A stretch of DNA of 64,000 bases from Tenodera sinensis. Its lineage: Eukaryota > Arthropoda > Insecta > Mantodea > Mantidae. Within the stretch, counting starts at the first letter, position 1, and every line of letters starts with the position of its first letter. Made by a program: the position numbers and the translations under genes. The notes beneath the pieces were generated by a model. It saw nothing but the letters and a program-made list of their open reading frames with translations. It was not told where the DNA came from and ran no database searches. Where the stretch lies: NCBI GenBank assembly GCA_030765045.1, contig CM060962.1, forward strand, positions 266,465,330 to 266,529,329, given 5' to 3'. This document shows positions 23,891-35,945 of this stretch, in pieces.

Positions 23891-24440
23891 TACAGCGTGT
23901 CCGAAAATTAGAATGACAAACTTTGGGAGCTGATCTACAACATAATTATAAACACTTTTTGTTCAGGAAAGTTTTTTTGCTGCGGTGCTTCCTTTAAGCG
24001 CTAGCTTTAATATTCAAAATTAGACCGACTAACCTTTAAACCAGAGAAATGGTTGGTGTTTTTGCGAGAGTACGGCGGAGTGGGGCATGTCCATGCATTC
24101 TTTGTGTTAATCGCAATGCGCGTGCGTTCCAACATTTACTTTGAATAGTAAAGCTGTGATTAACTGTAAACACTGAGGTGTTTATGTTTTGTTTATGTGT
24201 TCTGTGTTTGTCTCTTGGATTAAGATTGTGTGTCTTACTGAGATAAATATAATACTAATTTGCATTGTTGATTTTGCCGTAAATGCTTAAAGTGGGTGGG
24301 AGGTAATAGGTAATGACATTAACTCATCTAGCGCTTAAACGAAGCACCGCAGCAGAAAACCTTCCTTAACAAAAAGTGTTCAAAATAATGTTATCTATCC
24401 GCTCCTAAAGTTTGTCGGTTTATTTTTGGGACACCCTATA
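23891..24440. mobile_element. MITE with long terminal inverted repeats (mariner-type ends)
   Basis: The left end (TACAGCGTGTCCGAAAATTA) and the complement of the right end (TATAGGGTGTCCCAAAAATA) open an imperfect inverted repeat of about 110 bp. Both then share GACAAACTTT, ACACTTTTTGTT, TGCTGCGGTGCTTC and TTTAAGCGCTAG. TA dinucleotides flank both ends, as expected for Tc1/mariner integration. The roughly 320-bp interior has no transposase frame, so it is non-autonomous. Confidence 0.82.
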
Positions 24441-26290
24441 TAACGGAAGAACTGTTGCACTCGCACAGTGCTGGACATTCTACAAGTACTTTCGGAATGA
24501 ATAATATACTCAGCATTAAGAACTCAAATGATTATGAGTCAGACTGTGAGGTTAAATATCTCTGCCTTGCAATAAAGTTTGCACGATAAGTATTTAAACG
24601 AATAACACCGTCTGTAAGAAAACAATTTCTCATTGTAAGGCAACAAAAGCAGTCTTTGTTATTCAGTCATTTATCTTTTAAGCTTCCCTCGAGTACCACT
24701 TTATAAATTAACTTCGTGTGATAAGATCTTAACTAGAAAAATTACCTCCGTCTTTATCAGATGACACAGGGATAAGAACGTCTTGAAATATGGCAGCTTA
24801 GTTGCTGGAAAAATGAGCATGTGCAACTTTTAAAAATTATTAAAACGCCCCAGTGAGTTTGAGTGAATGTAACAAAAGAATTCTACATACACACGTGTTT
24901 AGAGATTTGCATTGCTAGCTCCCAGGAGTTGCAGTTGAAATTAAGCTGACAACGTTGTGAGCTGAAATCTAGTAGAGTGGAGCGGATTTTAAGGGCCCGT
25001 CTAACACTAGGACATTTGGGCTGAAATCTTGAACCGAAAAATATCAAATAGGCATTTGAAACTATGTAAAATATCTCACTTCAGCTAACCCATGTTATTT
25101 CATTCTAAACAATATACTATATACATAAATGATCATGATTTAGCCAACAAACATTACAGAAGAGGCAGCAAAACAAAAGAGAATCGAATATGCTTAAAAC
25201 GATATGACACGCGTATCATATCAATGCCAAAATATTTTCAGAACCTTCTTGTAAGAAAGTTTTATTTCCTTTGTAATGAAGTTCGTTAGCAACGTATCTA
25301 AATAAAGGTATAAAGGAATAGCATTGTGCCCAGCTTGCGTTAAGAATCAATGACCCGATGTTTTATAAATAACTGAAAACTACTTCTCTCAATGGTCATG
25401 GATTATGCGCATTTTCCAAAGAAATGAACTTGGTGGCCTGAGAGTGTGGAATCTTCGTGTTCACCAGACTCACCTCTATTTCTTATTAATGTAAAGTGTT
25501 TCCGCATTATGCAAAAACTACGTAACTTTTGTGTTGTTAAATAACTACGGGACCAAAGAAAAGATAGAAAAGTTTTCATTTTCACTAACTGTAATTATCT
25601 CAAAAGGTACTCGACCATTCCGACTGACGATTGTTCCACCGCCAAAGGCTACTTAAGCAGAATTTCCGCTCTTGGAAGACTGTCGGGGGAGGTTAAGGAA
25701 GTTAAATACTCCATTGGTGTTTTAAATCTTTTTGCACGAATATCAGACGATTTTCATTCCTTATTAGTAATAGCCGAAATTACAACTATAGGGTTTTTTT
25801 CCTCATACACTGATACAGAAATATGAAACTTTGTTGATCAAATTGATTCATCTTTGTGGAATGGTTATAACTGAATGGTGATCGATTTATACAAGTTTCC
25901 TTAAATATGGTTCATTAGTGTTTAAGATATGCACATTTTCAAAACTTTTTTACAGAAATCTAAAATTAAAATATGCTCCGAATAGGTTTGTAAGTCAAAC
26001 ATCGCAGAAAAGTTAATCGCAAACAATCATCCTAAAGATCAGTAATATGGCACGGAGTTCGAAAACAGAGTAGCAGATTGTTCGCAGTTAAAATACCTCC
26101 TCTAATCCCTTCATTGCAATAAAATTTTTCCTTTCTTATGACTATAACATTTTTATTTCAAAAGCATAAGCAAAGGCATATCCTGGATGGTTAAAATATT
26201 AATTTTAAACAAAATTAACAATTTTTAGCAAAATGCATTAATACTTCAGTTCTTTGAAAGTATGTCGCTATGACAAAAGCAAATTTTACC
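24441..26290. other. No gene; one short shared fragment
   Basis: The block at about 24,970-25,025 (AGAGTGGAGCGGATTTTAAG, GGCCCGTC) is shared with about 34,810-34,870 in the left arm. I see nothing else in this 1.8 kb. Confidence 0.4.
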
Positions 26291-26304
26291 TTCCTGCACT
26301 ACTT

Positions 26305-26430
26305 ACCTAAAGTAAACGAAATATTGTGTTCCACTCAAAAATACGATACTGAGGCTTCACCAGATGTACACGTTTTAAGATTCACTGATTCCGAAAAAAA
26401 AAAAGAAAAGAAAAAAAAAGAAAACAAAAC
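26305..26430 (-). repeat. Rep-A 3' fragment
   Basis: GAAATATTGTGTTCCACTCA, GAGGCTTCACCAGATGTACA and a following A-rich run correspond to the family's 3' end in reverse. Confidence 0.5.
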
Positions 26431-26489
26431 ATGGTCTTCACAGAGGATCACGTCTTATTAGTAATATATGAGGATGAACTACAGAAAGC

Positions 26490-26690
26490 GGCCTGGGTTT
26501 GATACCAGGTGATAACATGTGAGATTGTGACGGACAAAGCGGTGCTGGGGCGGGTTTTCTCCGTTTCATCCGGTTTCCCCCGCCATCTCATTCCACCGGT
26601 GCTCCATCTTCATTCCATTTATCATCAGTGTCACCACCTGTGTACCACATGTAGTAGAAGTGGGCGTTAGACACCACCAAAAGGTGAACT
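26490..26690 (+). mobile_element. SINE family 1 (head decayed)
   Basis: The B box is decayed (GGGTTTGATACCAGG). The body is well kept: GCTGGGGCGGGTTTTCTCCG, CCGGTTTCCCCCGCCATCTC and CCACCGGTGCTCCATCTTC. It ends GGGCGTTAGACACCACC. Confidence 0.75.
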
Positions 26691-26929
26691 ACAAATGACG
26701 ATCTTAGAGTTAAATATTTAAGCAAACGAACAAAATATGGTTATCTCATTTGCTAAAAGGAAAGTAGTCATCTAGAAGGGCAAAATCTAATTCGGTCTAA
26801 AATAATCCTAGAAAAGAAACCAATGGAGCATGTAGAAAATTCAACTTTGAGATAACAATTATAACACCGAAACAGATAACAAAGGAAATAGATGTAATTA
26901 CAGGACCGGAAAAATCTAACGAACACTAA

Positions 26930-27309
26930 AAAAATAAGGTTAGAAAAGAAACAATAATGAAGCTATATAAAACAATGGCTATTCCAGTTGTTACCTACGG
27001 CTCAGAAAATGGCCCATAAACACCGATCACAAAATTAATGCACAATCAACAAAAATGAAATTACTTTCAACAGCAGCATATATAGGAATGTTCAAAAACG
27101 AAACAATGAAATAAGACAGCAACTAAATATTGAAGAGCTCAACAATGCAATAATAAAATGCAGAGGTGATTACCAATAACATGTAAAAAAATGCCAATGA
27201 ATAGAATACCTAAAGCTACCTTTAATTATCAATCCTAGGGAAGATGGAACTCAAATAGAGGTGATTGGAACAGACATTTGGAGCCGGCAAAGTTGGAGAT
27301 AACCTAAAT

Positions 27310-27359
<50 letters not shown>

Positions 27360-27485
27360 TCTGTGTATGTTTCATCAGCTTGGTAATTAAGCTGGGCATC
27401 TTCTAACAACCCTTCCTTTATATTCAAGGCCTGTCGCTATTTTTAATCTCCTAACGATTTTTATCTAAATGCCAATAATAACAAT
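26930..27485 (+). pseudogene. LINE 3' remnant (C-terminal end of an RT protein)
   Basis: The frame around 26,955-27,015 reads KLYKTMAIPVVTYGSE and then breaks. This is the layout of the C-terminal region after the reverse transcriptase domain in many insect non-LTR elements. Further frame-broken pieces run to about 27,300, followed by a 3' untranslated stretch with a TG tract (27,312-27,356). It ends next to a long AAT array, as expected for LINEs with microsatellite-like 3' tails. The clade is not assigned. Several stops show that it is dead. Confidence 0.5.
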
Positions 27486-27488
27486 AGA

Positions 27489-27752
<264 letters not shown>

Positions 27753-28465
27753 CGAACAAGTGCCAATCAAACATTACGTGCCCTCACGTTTGCGTGTGTT
27801 TTGTTACATAGGGGTTATCTACTTACTCCGATTCCGGATGAGCTGGGCCACCTGGTGTATGTAGGTGGAGCTCAAGACTTATCATGGTCCCCAACTCCAC
27901 ATACGAAATATAGTTCATTCGCCTTGCTAATGACCATGACAAGCTACATTGTTGAGCCTTGAATGTATGTTCGCTACACACATAACAAAATAAGTCCGGC
28001 TTAAATTTTCACTGACGAGACATGATGCACAGAAACTAATGTACCTTGTCCTTAGTCCTTAAAAATCCTGTACACACCACGCTTAACGTCAATCCAAATA
28101 CAATAGCAATTCAATGATCTATAATACAAGGTGAATGGAAACATCTGAAATTGAACAACATTTACGGTTAAAGTGCTGGAATTTTGGGATGATTAAACTG
28201 GCAGTAAATGTTTTATATTGTTAAATGTGTAAATCTGCAACAGAGATGTTGAGTAGAATAAGCAGGATATTCCAAAATTAAATTAGGAAAACAGGAACAT
28301 TACCAAGAAAATCAATAATTCACTAAATTGTGAATTTTTAGGAAAGAGGAGCTAATAGACAAAACCTGAGGACAGATTCATAATTTACAGCGACAAATAT
28401 ACAACAAAAAACCACATATTTTCATCTAAACAACGTTTTTCATGTGGTAAAGTGTTACTAGAATT
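27753..28465. other. No feature recognised
   Basis: No match that I can support. Confidence 0.4.
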
Positions 28466-28470
28466 TTCCT

Positions 28471-29341
28471 TAAAAAATCTGATCTGTTGCACTCACATGA
28501 CTTTCTCTACTCTTGTACTCAACAATCTTATAAACTCTTATTCCTATATCTTCTTCGTGTTAGCTGAGATAAACATTTGCAGAAATTATCTTATTGTTTA
28601 TCTTATTGTGGGTACAACGATAATATGGGTATATAGTAGACTTTAAGCGACAGTCAAATCTTTTAAAGCTTTCAAATTCCGTTCTCTATTCACGGTTAAC
28701 ATATAGAACATTGAATAACAATGTTCCATTTGACAGAAGTACATGTAAGTTCTCCAAAACTGACATAAATAACAAAGAATATCTCGGAAATGGTTCACTC
28801 TACATAAAAACTGATCGGGACATAAATTGTGTGTTTTAGCAAGATCTACATTTTTTTGTATAGTATAATTTGGTCTATCTCTTACGGTTTACCAGTGATG
28901 CAAAAGTCATCCAGAGTAAATAGGACTACATGGGCTATAGCCAGGAAATTCAAGATGTATATTTATATTGCCACAAAAATATCTCAAACATATGGCATTT
29001 AATCAAAATCATTAGAGCCATTTTCAAGAAAATCGAAATTTTCGGAACATGTTCCATGTAAAAGATAGTCCTGGGTGGAGAAGCTTTCTTCAAGATCTTC
29101 TTGTCAAATCCTTGAAAGATAAAACTTAAATAACAACTTTAGTTTTTAATTCATTTTTCGTTTTTGAGTTCTGCTGTCCGCAGACTGGTAGACACACAGA
29201 CACACACGGACTTTTTCTAATAATGCTTTGTTTTGGATTCAGAGGACCTCAAAACATATATTTCTGGTGAAATCCCGACATGGAATTTCTTGGGTGGAAT
29301 ACAATACTTCCTCTAATTTACTATACGTAGTAGAGAAAGTA
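28471..29341 (+). repeat. Full-length Rep-A copy (reference copy)
   Basis: It begins AAAAAATCTGATCTGTTGCA, passes ACTTTCTCTACTCTTGTACT at 28,500, and carries the internal CA position in short form (ACACACAGACACACACGG). It ends with ACTTCCTCTAATTTACTATA, then CGTAGTAGAGAAAGTAAA. The last 30 bases can fold as a hairpin (CTTCCTCTA... with ...TAGAGAAAG). The 12-base ACTTTCTCTACT near the 5' end is also the inverse of the terminal AGTAGAGAAAGT. No open frame is present. About 870 bp. Confidence 0.78.
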
Positions 29342-30315
29342 AACATTATGACAATAGCAGCTAAGGAATGTGTATACATCTGTTTATTATGAAATACTCC
29401 AAACGTTTTTCTAGAGGTGTTGGAAACGAGTTAAAGAATTAGTGGCACGTGCAAAAACAGCCTCTGAACTACAAAACAACTGAGAGATTCAAAGTGTTGG
29501 AGAACTCTTTCTGTACAACATGACCATGCACAAATCATTATGCAACAATTCCATCTGCACAAAAACTCAGTCTGTTGGTTTCACCACGCTTGATCAAACC
29601 TATAGAAAGTTGAGACTCAGTGGGAAAATTTCACTTTTGTTACACTAATGCAAAGGTCCAATTATGCTGCGCAAACATTAAACAACCGTCATGTCATTAA
29701 GCTAAACCACACATTTTAGCAACGAAATTGTACGCTTCAGTTCAATTTTTTTCTCCCTCCGTCCATAAGGAGGTGGAACAGTACATTTTTGAACTATTGC
29801 TTATTCTACTTCATGAATTTGGGCCCTTGGCTTGTTTTCGCATCAAGAGATCGAGCCTCACCATCCTGATAACAGTCGCCCAATGTTTCTTTTCCCTAGG
29901 TTCGTAATGGTTTAGTATGTAGGTAATCTGTTGTCTGGTGTTCTTTCCATATGAGTAAGCCAATTAAGTTTTAAGTCTTGTACTCCTTCTGTCAGGTTGT
30001 AAATCCTTAATTCCTTTTTTTTTTTCTCTGTGTTATGTTTCTTATCTAACAACCTCTAGTCAGCTACTGCATGAAGCACCTGGTAATTAATTTTTCTTTC
30101 GCACGAGGCCTTGCAAGACAAGGACTGAAAGCGTAGAATTCGATTCAAAAATACAATGCTATAACCGGCATTTGAATCATGGCTCTTCACCTTTGTGTGC
30201 TGTTGCTCTAAGTGAGCTTGCATGGCAACATGCCGGTATGACTATTCAGTCTGATTCTACCCCTAATTTCAGTTGTTTCCGTCTTTCCCTTCTCTGCAAT
30301 AGCGGAGGATGTTTT
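29342..30315. other. No feature recognised
   Basis: About 1 kb without coding, RNA gene or repeat match that I can support. Confidence 0.4.
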
Positions 30316-30319
30316 GCTT

Positions 30320-30960
30320 TCGATACCGAGATGTCACCAGAAATACACGTTTTGGGGCCCTTGGAATGAAAACACAGTAAATTTAGCAAAAATACCAATG
30401 AGTATCTATCAGTGTATAAACCTTTCTGTCTGTCTCTCTGTGAAAAGCATAAATCAAAAATGAAAACACAGTTAAATACCAATGGTCGAAATTACGTTAA
30501 AAGTTTCAAGAAAATTCAAATATTGGTGTTATGGCCAGAAACCACTTAGAACCTTCAACTTCAATCACTACATACTATGGCTTTTTCCCTCAGAATTCTT
30601 TGAATCTTTAGCTTGTGAGTATTTAAACATAACGGCATAATTATCTGTATATACTTTCAACGTGTTGTACTGGACTTAGATTATTCTTACATTTTTACAA
30701 CGTTGTTCATTTTCTTTACATGTTACTCGTGCAAAGAGAACGGAATCTCAAAGGTCAAAAAGATTTGACTGTCGCACAAAGCCTTCCGTTCTCTAATATC
30801 TCCCTTGCACCTACAAGAACATAAGCAATAAGATAATTTGTACGAATGTCTATCTTAACTAACATGGAAATATAGGAATAAGAGTTTGTTAGAATGGTTA
30901 GTACAAGAGTAGAGAAAGTCATGTGAGTGCAACACATCAGATTTTTACATATTAAAATGT
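30320..30960 (-). repeat. Interrupted Rep-A copy
   Basis: The 3' part lies at 30,320-30,500 (ATGTCACCAGAAATACACG, GGGGCCCTTGG, GCATAAATCAAAAATGAAAA). The 5' part lies at 30,715-30,960 (GCAAAGAGAACGGAATCTCA ... AACACATCAGATTTT). The roughly 200 bp between them is unrelated. Confidence 0.58.
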
Positions 30961-31085
30961 TCCCTATGATGTAGTTTGTAGCGGATCTTGTTCATCTGAT
31001 CAGCAGAAACTTGGAAAGAATAAGCTTAAAAACAGCCCAACGGCAATCAGAAGAGTAAACTCATTTGTTTATTACATTTTTTAAT

Positions 31086-31957
31086 TTCTCTACTGGTAAG
31101 TAGGGGAAGTATTGTATTCCACCTAAAAATTCGATGTGGAGATTTCACCGGAAATATATGTTTCGAGGCCCCTGAATCCAAAAAAAAAAAAAAAAAGATT
31201 TTTAGAAAAAGGTCCGTGTGTGTGTCTGTGTGTCTGTGTGTCTGTCAGACTGTGGACAGCATCACTCAAAAACGAAAAGTCGGTTATAAGCCAAACTTGG
31301 AATTTAAGTATAATGTCTTTCAAGGGTGCGACACGAAGATTTTGAAGAAAATAGCCCCACCCTACACTACCGTTTACATGGAAGATTTTTCAAAAATTTT
31401 GATTTTCTTGAAAATGGCTCTAACGATTTTGATTAAAATTTCATATGTTTGAGATATTTTGATGACAAATGAAATGTATATCTTGAATTTTCTGGCTATA
31501 GCCCCTGTAGTCGTATTTACTTTGGACGACTTTTGCATAACTGGTAAACTGTTAGAGATAGACCAAATTATACTATACAAAAAATGTAGTTCTTGTTAAA
31601 TACACAATTTATGTCTCAATAAATTTTCTTGTAGGGTGAACCATTTCGGAGATATTCCTTTTTATGTGTGTGAGTTTCGGAAAACTTAGACCTTTAGCGA
31701 AATGCAACAACGTTGTTCATTTTTTTATACGTTAATTGCGCAAAGAGAACGGAATCTCAAAGGTCAAAAAGATTTGACTGTCGCACAAAGCCTTCTGTAT
31801 TCTATTATTCCTCTTGCACCTACAAGGACATAAGCAGTAAGATAATTTGTACGAATGTTTATCTTAACTAAAATGGAGATATAGGAATAAGAGTTTTTTA
31901 GAACGGTTAGTACAAGAGTAGAGAAAGTCATGTGAGTGCAACACATCAGATTTTGTT
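31086..31957 (-). repeat. Full-length Rep-A copy at the left-arm outer border
   Basis: A complete minus-strand copy from the hairpin end (TTTCTCTACTGGTAAGTAGG) to the start (AACACATCAGATTTTGTTT). It carries a poly-A run at 31,180-31,197 and a GT tract at 31,214-31,245. Homology with the right arm ends inside it, at about 31,786. Confidence 0.76.
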
Positions 31958-32179
31958 TGAAATAGTATACAAATAATGTGTTAGTATTTTTGTTTTCATT
32001 TTCAAAATTACGCTTTCTGCTTCATGTGCAACACTTGATTAATTAGTGTAATAAAAGTAAAATAATTCTTTTATCAGAAACTATGAAAGACATGTGCATG
32101 AAACTTTAAAATTACCTATAACTGTGGTGGTGTGACCAAACTGGGAAACCATTTAATAGAAACTGCAAACTCACAGAGA

Positions 32180-32183
32180 GTAT
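32180..32183. other. Empty target site of the solo LTR
   Basis: GTAT here (ATAC on the other strand) is the uninterrupted counterpart of the site occupied by the LTR at 62,760-63,254. Confidence 0.85.
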
Positions 32184-32320
32184 GCAGGATGAACGATCAG
32201 CCCGAAGCCGGGTATGAGGAAGAAGATGATATGAAATGATGGTGGAGTGATGAAGTGAAAGATGATGATGGAGCACTTGGTGGAATGAATGGCGGGGAAA
32301 ATTGGAGAACTCGGAACTCG
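32184..32320 (-). mobile_element. Decayed SINE family 1 body (left arm)
   Basis: Holds GATATGAAATGATGGTGGAG, GATGGAGCACTTGGTGGAAT and GGCGGGGAAAATTGGAGAAC, as in the copy at 12,935-13,262. Its duplicate lies at about 62,620-62,755. Confidence 0.6.
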
Positions 32321-32461
32321 GACCCTTGACGGTGGTGCCACGCCTATATGAGCTACGTAGTTAAAAAAAGAGGAAGAACAGATATTCTATTGAGAGCCCT
32401 GAATTGTAATATTTCATTGCTTTCCAGAAGGAAATTGTAGACCTTCAAAAGTGTATTGTGG

Positions 32462-32530
32462 AGAACTGGAGGATGGGACGTGGAAAGCGCCCCCCCCCCC
32501 GGCCGGTTATGCAACCTTCATGACCTGCAT
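32462..32530 (-). mobile_element. SINE family 2 fragment with C run
   Basis: GGGACGTGGAAAGCGCC, a C run and GGCCGGTTATGCAACCTTCA match the middle of the family at 46,630-46,935. In the right arm the same place has a G run at about 62,434-62,451, with a different length. Confidence 0.55.
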
Positions 32531-33644
32531 ATATTGTTTACCAGTGATGAAACGAGAGGTAACGACTACTTCTAGGACCTCTTTGTTTCAGTCCTTAAAA
32601 TAGTGGGAGAAATACGTAAGGGGAAAAGCTTAGTTCTGAAGTAATTTCCAGCTTGCATGGGTCCGAAAAGTTATTTGAGCTTTTGCGCAGTCATTTCTTA
32701 ATTTACATATAGGTAGTTAAGTGTGCCAGTTTTCAAGTAAATGAGGTTAAAATTAAAAACTTTAGACAATTCAGTACCAGTATCACTTAACAAACTATGA
32801 AATAGATCCAGAGGTACCAGTCCGTTTTCCTTACACCAATTCGTATTTATTCCAATGAATTTGAAGCCCATGAAAGCAACCTTCTTTTAATTTACATTTC
32901 AGTCTACATCAATAATTCAGCCGATATTAGAAAATCAGGCTGAATTTCTCCCTTCCTTCATCCTTCTGAAGTTATTTTCTATTCATTTGAATTTCAAACG
33001 GAGATACAATTAAAGGAAGTGAAAAAGAAGATGGAGCGAGTGTTACGTTTGCAATTTCTTTGCACCATTCTCCATTTTCTCCTATCTTTATCGCTTTCTG
33101 TCACTGTCTTGTCTTACGAATGGTACGAGAGGGTAACCGTTTGCATCCAGATGAGTGTTTTTCTCGCTGCGATTGCCTGTCGAGTAAGAGGACCAAGGAG
33201 AAGCTTTTAATGCCACCATTCCCCTTACAGTCCGTACTTTTCCTTGGGATAACGCATTTACTAATGCTCGGGCATGTACTTCTGGCTTGTGGAGATCTAG
33301 CCTTCCTCCTTGTCTATTCTCTTCTTTATTACATGTTGGATAATACCGAAAGCTTCTGCAGAAATTAACCCTCTCGGAAACAAACTGTATCTGTTTATAG
33401 TACCCTAAGTAATACCTTGGTAATAAGATTTCTTCACAAATATCATTAATTCTCTGAAATTTTAGATTTAACTTTCCAGTTACCAGCAATGGACCAAATC
33501 GAAAGCATTAACCAAATCTAATTCATAGTTCGAAAACTGGCACATATCATGCTAACCTCGATAGCGAAGATTTGACATCTGGAGTACTTGCTCGTTATGT
33601 CATCACAAACACAGCGGGTAAAATATCACCCAATTCTTCCAAGC

Positions 33645-33975
33645 ACTATGAAACCCCGTGGCACAACAGCCCATCCGGAGCGAGTCTACCGCCTGACCGC
33701 TGCGTTCCCCACCTCTGCCCACCACAGGCGTTATGAGTGGGGTGCAGCACTGGATGAAGAGGTGGCACGTGATCAACGCCACGGTCCCTCCTGGCTGGGT
33801 ATGCGGTCTTCTCGACCAGGGACCGCTACTTTTCCATCAAGTAGCTCTTCAACTGTTCCCTCGGGACCTAACGAGGCTGTGTGCACCCTGTGCCAGACCT
33901 CCCAGCGACGAAAAAATCCCATGCTCCGCGCCATAGGCAAGTACGCTACCAACTGCGCTACGGAGGCGGCCTTAC
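33645..33975 (-). mobile_element. SINE family 2, tRNA-like head (left arm)
   Basis: The minus strand reads GGCCGCCTCCGTAGCGCAGT then TGGTAGCG, a tRNA-like A-box region, at 33,945-33,972. The body has GGGAGGTCTGGCACAGGGTG, CCTCGTTAGGTCCCGAGGG and GGGACCGTGGCGTTGATCAC. The B box has decayed. Its duplicate is at 60,965-61,290. Confidence 0.72.
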
Positions 33976-34794
33976 TTATTAAATAATTGTAACATAACTC
34001 GATATATAGAAAATCAATCCTACATCTGTTGTGCACAGAGGTAGTATTGTATACTAACAAAACCGTTTGTATCGAGATTAGGATGTGGTTATTTTGTTTG
34101 AAAACTTGTGTCGAACGTTTGGAAGACGCTGAACTAAAACACCACCTTAGGTAAATTCGACATTTCAGGTTTGGTTATGGTGTCCAAATTCCCAAGTACA
34201 CGCATGCACACCTTTTCCTAAAAGTGTTTTTCCTTGGTTTACAATTGCTGCATTATTTCAGTATTTTGATGTACTCGCAGCTCCCTTCAATTTAATTGTG
34301 GTTATTTACTTATTATATACCAGGCGGTTCACCTCTTCCTTATTATTTTTGGAGCTAGACCACACTTCATACTCGAAAGCAACAAGGTCGGAATTACCGT
34401 GCTAAGTCGGCCATTTGGTAGCGATGCAAATCTAGCCTGCTTTTCATGGGAAAATGGACCTTAGAGCTTAGCAGCAGTCCTTTCCAAAAGCATGTAAGCC
34501 CATAGCGTTAAATAGTGCACGAGGGTGACATCCCTGGACTGTCTTGAAAGTGTTCTTTGAAGCGATGAATGCTATGTCAGCAACTATGTCACTACGAATA
34601 GACACATCATGCACTACTGGGTCCCGCACAATCCTCACTGTGTACGAAACATTTTGGTGTGGTATTCTTGAGGTCAATGTTATGGATTTGTCTCGCTCCC
34701 AGTCGCTTAGGGGACCACGGTAACCGGAATTCCTGCAAGGTGAGCTTCAGGATTTTCTTGATGAGGTTCTGGCACGACTTGTGTTAAAACACTA

Positions 34795-34900
34795 CTCCCA
34801 GTAAGATGGAGTGGAGTGGAGTGGAGTGGAGAGGAGTGTGGAGTTTAAGGGCCCGTCGAAAACTGGGTCATTTGCCCCCCCCCCCCCCCCCAATAAGATG
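34795..34900. repeat. (GGAGT)n tract and C run (left arm)
   Basis: Short GGAGT repeats are followed by AAGGGCCCGTCGAAAACTGG and a run of about 16 C. The right arm has the complement at about 60,056-60,130, with a different run length. Confidence 0.7.
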
Positions 34901-35089
34901 GTGTTATTATGAAACTGTAAAGGCCCATTTCCACTAGTTGCACCCTGGTCGCTGAATCGGCCTAGGTGTCATATCAATAATATTGTGTTTGAAACAGATC
35001 GCCTCAATGTAGAGGTCTTAGGTCACGTATCGTTGAAGCATGCACATGTGTTCTTCTCGTGGCAATTATATTTTTCTTTTATATTATTC

Positions 35090-35545
35090 TACCTGCCTAA
35101 GTACATGCTCCATATTCCATGATTCCCACCATTATTGCTGTATGAGGCGTTCTTGTGGCATCCAACGCAATCTTACAGTTTCTCTGAGTCATTGATACAA
35201 GCTTCATCATTATATTATTAGCGCTTGATCTAATTCTTTGCATATGTATGTCAAAGTTTAACTTCAATATAGATCCCCAGATGCTTGAAACACTTTTCAC
35301 TTTTAATAGTCACGTTGCTTATTTTGATAAGTGGATTTCTTTGTAAATTCCCTTTTAGCAGCATAAAGGAGAGATTTCCAGCTTTACGTCCTACACCATC
35401 CACGTAACATCTCGATTGCCATCCGTGATTTTTTTTTCTATTTCTATTCTGCTCCCTACTTCTGTTAATACCATTAGGTCATCCGCATAAGCTATGACAT
35501 CACATATTTCTTCAATTTGGTTTAGATTTTCCTGTAATGGTACAA
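35090..35545 (-). pseudogene. LINE reverse transcriptase fragment (left arm)
   Basis: Minus-strand translation gives EEICDVIAYADDLMVLTEV, with the YADD catalytic motif at 35,478-35,489. Stops then break the frame. A downstream piece contains LNFDIHMQRIRSSANNIMMK and ends IMVGIMEYGAC at about 35,100. The order (palm motif, then thumb-like region) fits a non-LTR reverse transcriptase of R1/LOA type. That clade call is tentative. The frame is broken by stops at about 35,410 and 35,350. The right-arm copy at 59,465-59,845 lacks the YADD part. Confidence 0.68.
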
Positions 35546-35744
35546 TTAAAATGTCCCAGAAGTCCCACTACCGGCAACAGCAACATGAAAGATCCATGCA
35601 ACCAGCAACCCTCTAGTACAGAAGCACCACCACACATCACGAAACCTAGAGGCACCAGTGAAACACGAGAAGGAAACAATGAAAGTGAAATGAGGGAAAG
35701 ATCATTGTGTTAGAGATGTGGGGGCAAACATTCGCCTAACATGC

Positions 35745-35945
35745 CCGCCCCTATAGCCTGTTGGCAACATGTTTGCCTCACGTCCAAGAGGTCGCGTGTT
35801 CGTATCTCGCTTCGAGTGAATTATCAGATAAGGTTTCTCCGAAGTTTTCTCTCATCCTGAGAAGACGAATGTAGGGTACCCTAAAATTCTATGGATACAG
35901 GGCTCATTTGAGCATAATTTCATTCATGAACTATCCGATATGATA
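35745..35945 (+). mobile_element. tRNA-derived SINE, family 4 (left arm)
   Basis: CCTATAGCCTGTTGGCAACA (A-box region) and GGTCGCGTGTTCGTATCTCG (B box) are followed by TTTCTCCGAAGTTTTCTCTC. Its duplicate lies at about 51,405-51,620 on the minus strand. Confidence 0.65.

Noticed and set aside
33060..33368. 102-codon frame conserved in both arms (also 61,568-61,876)
   Set aside because: Identity follows from the recent duplication, not from selection. No recognisable domain and no promoter or splice evidence.
34468..34677. 69-codon frame shared with 60,259-60,468
   Set aside because: Substitutions between arms change amino acids freely. No domain is recognised, so conservation is explained by the duplication.
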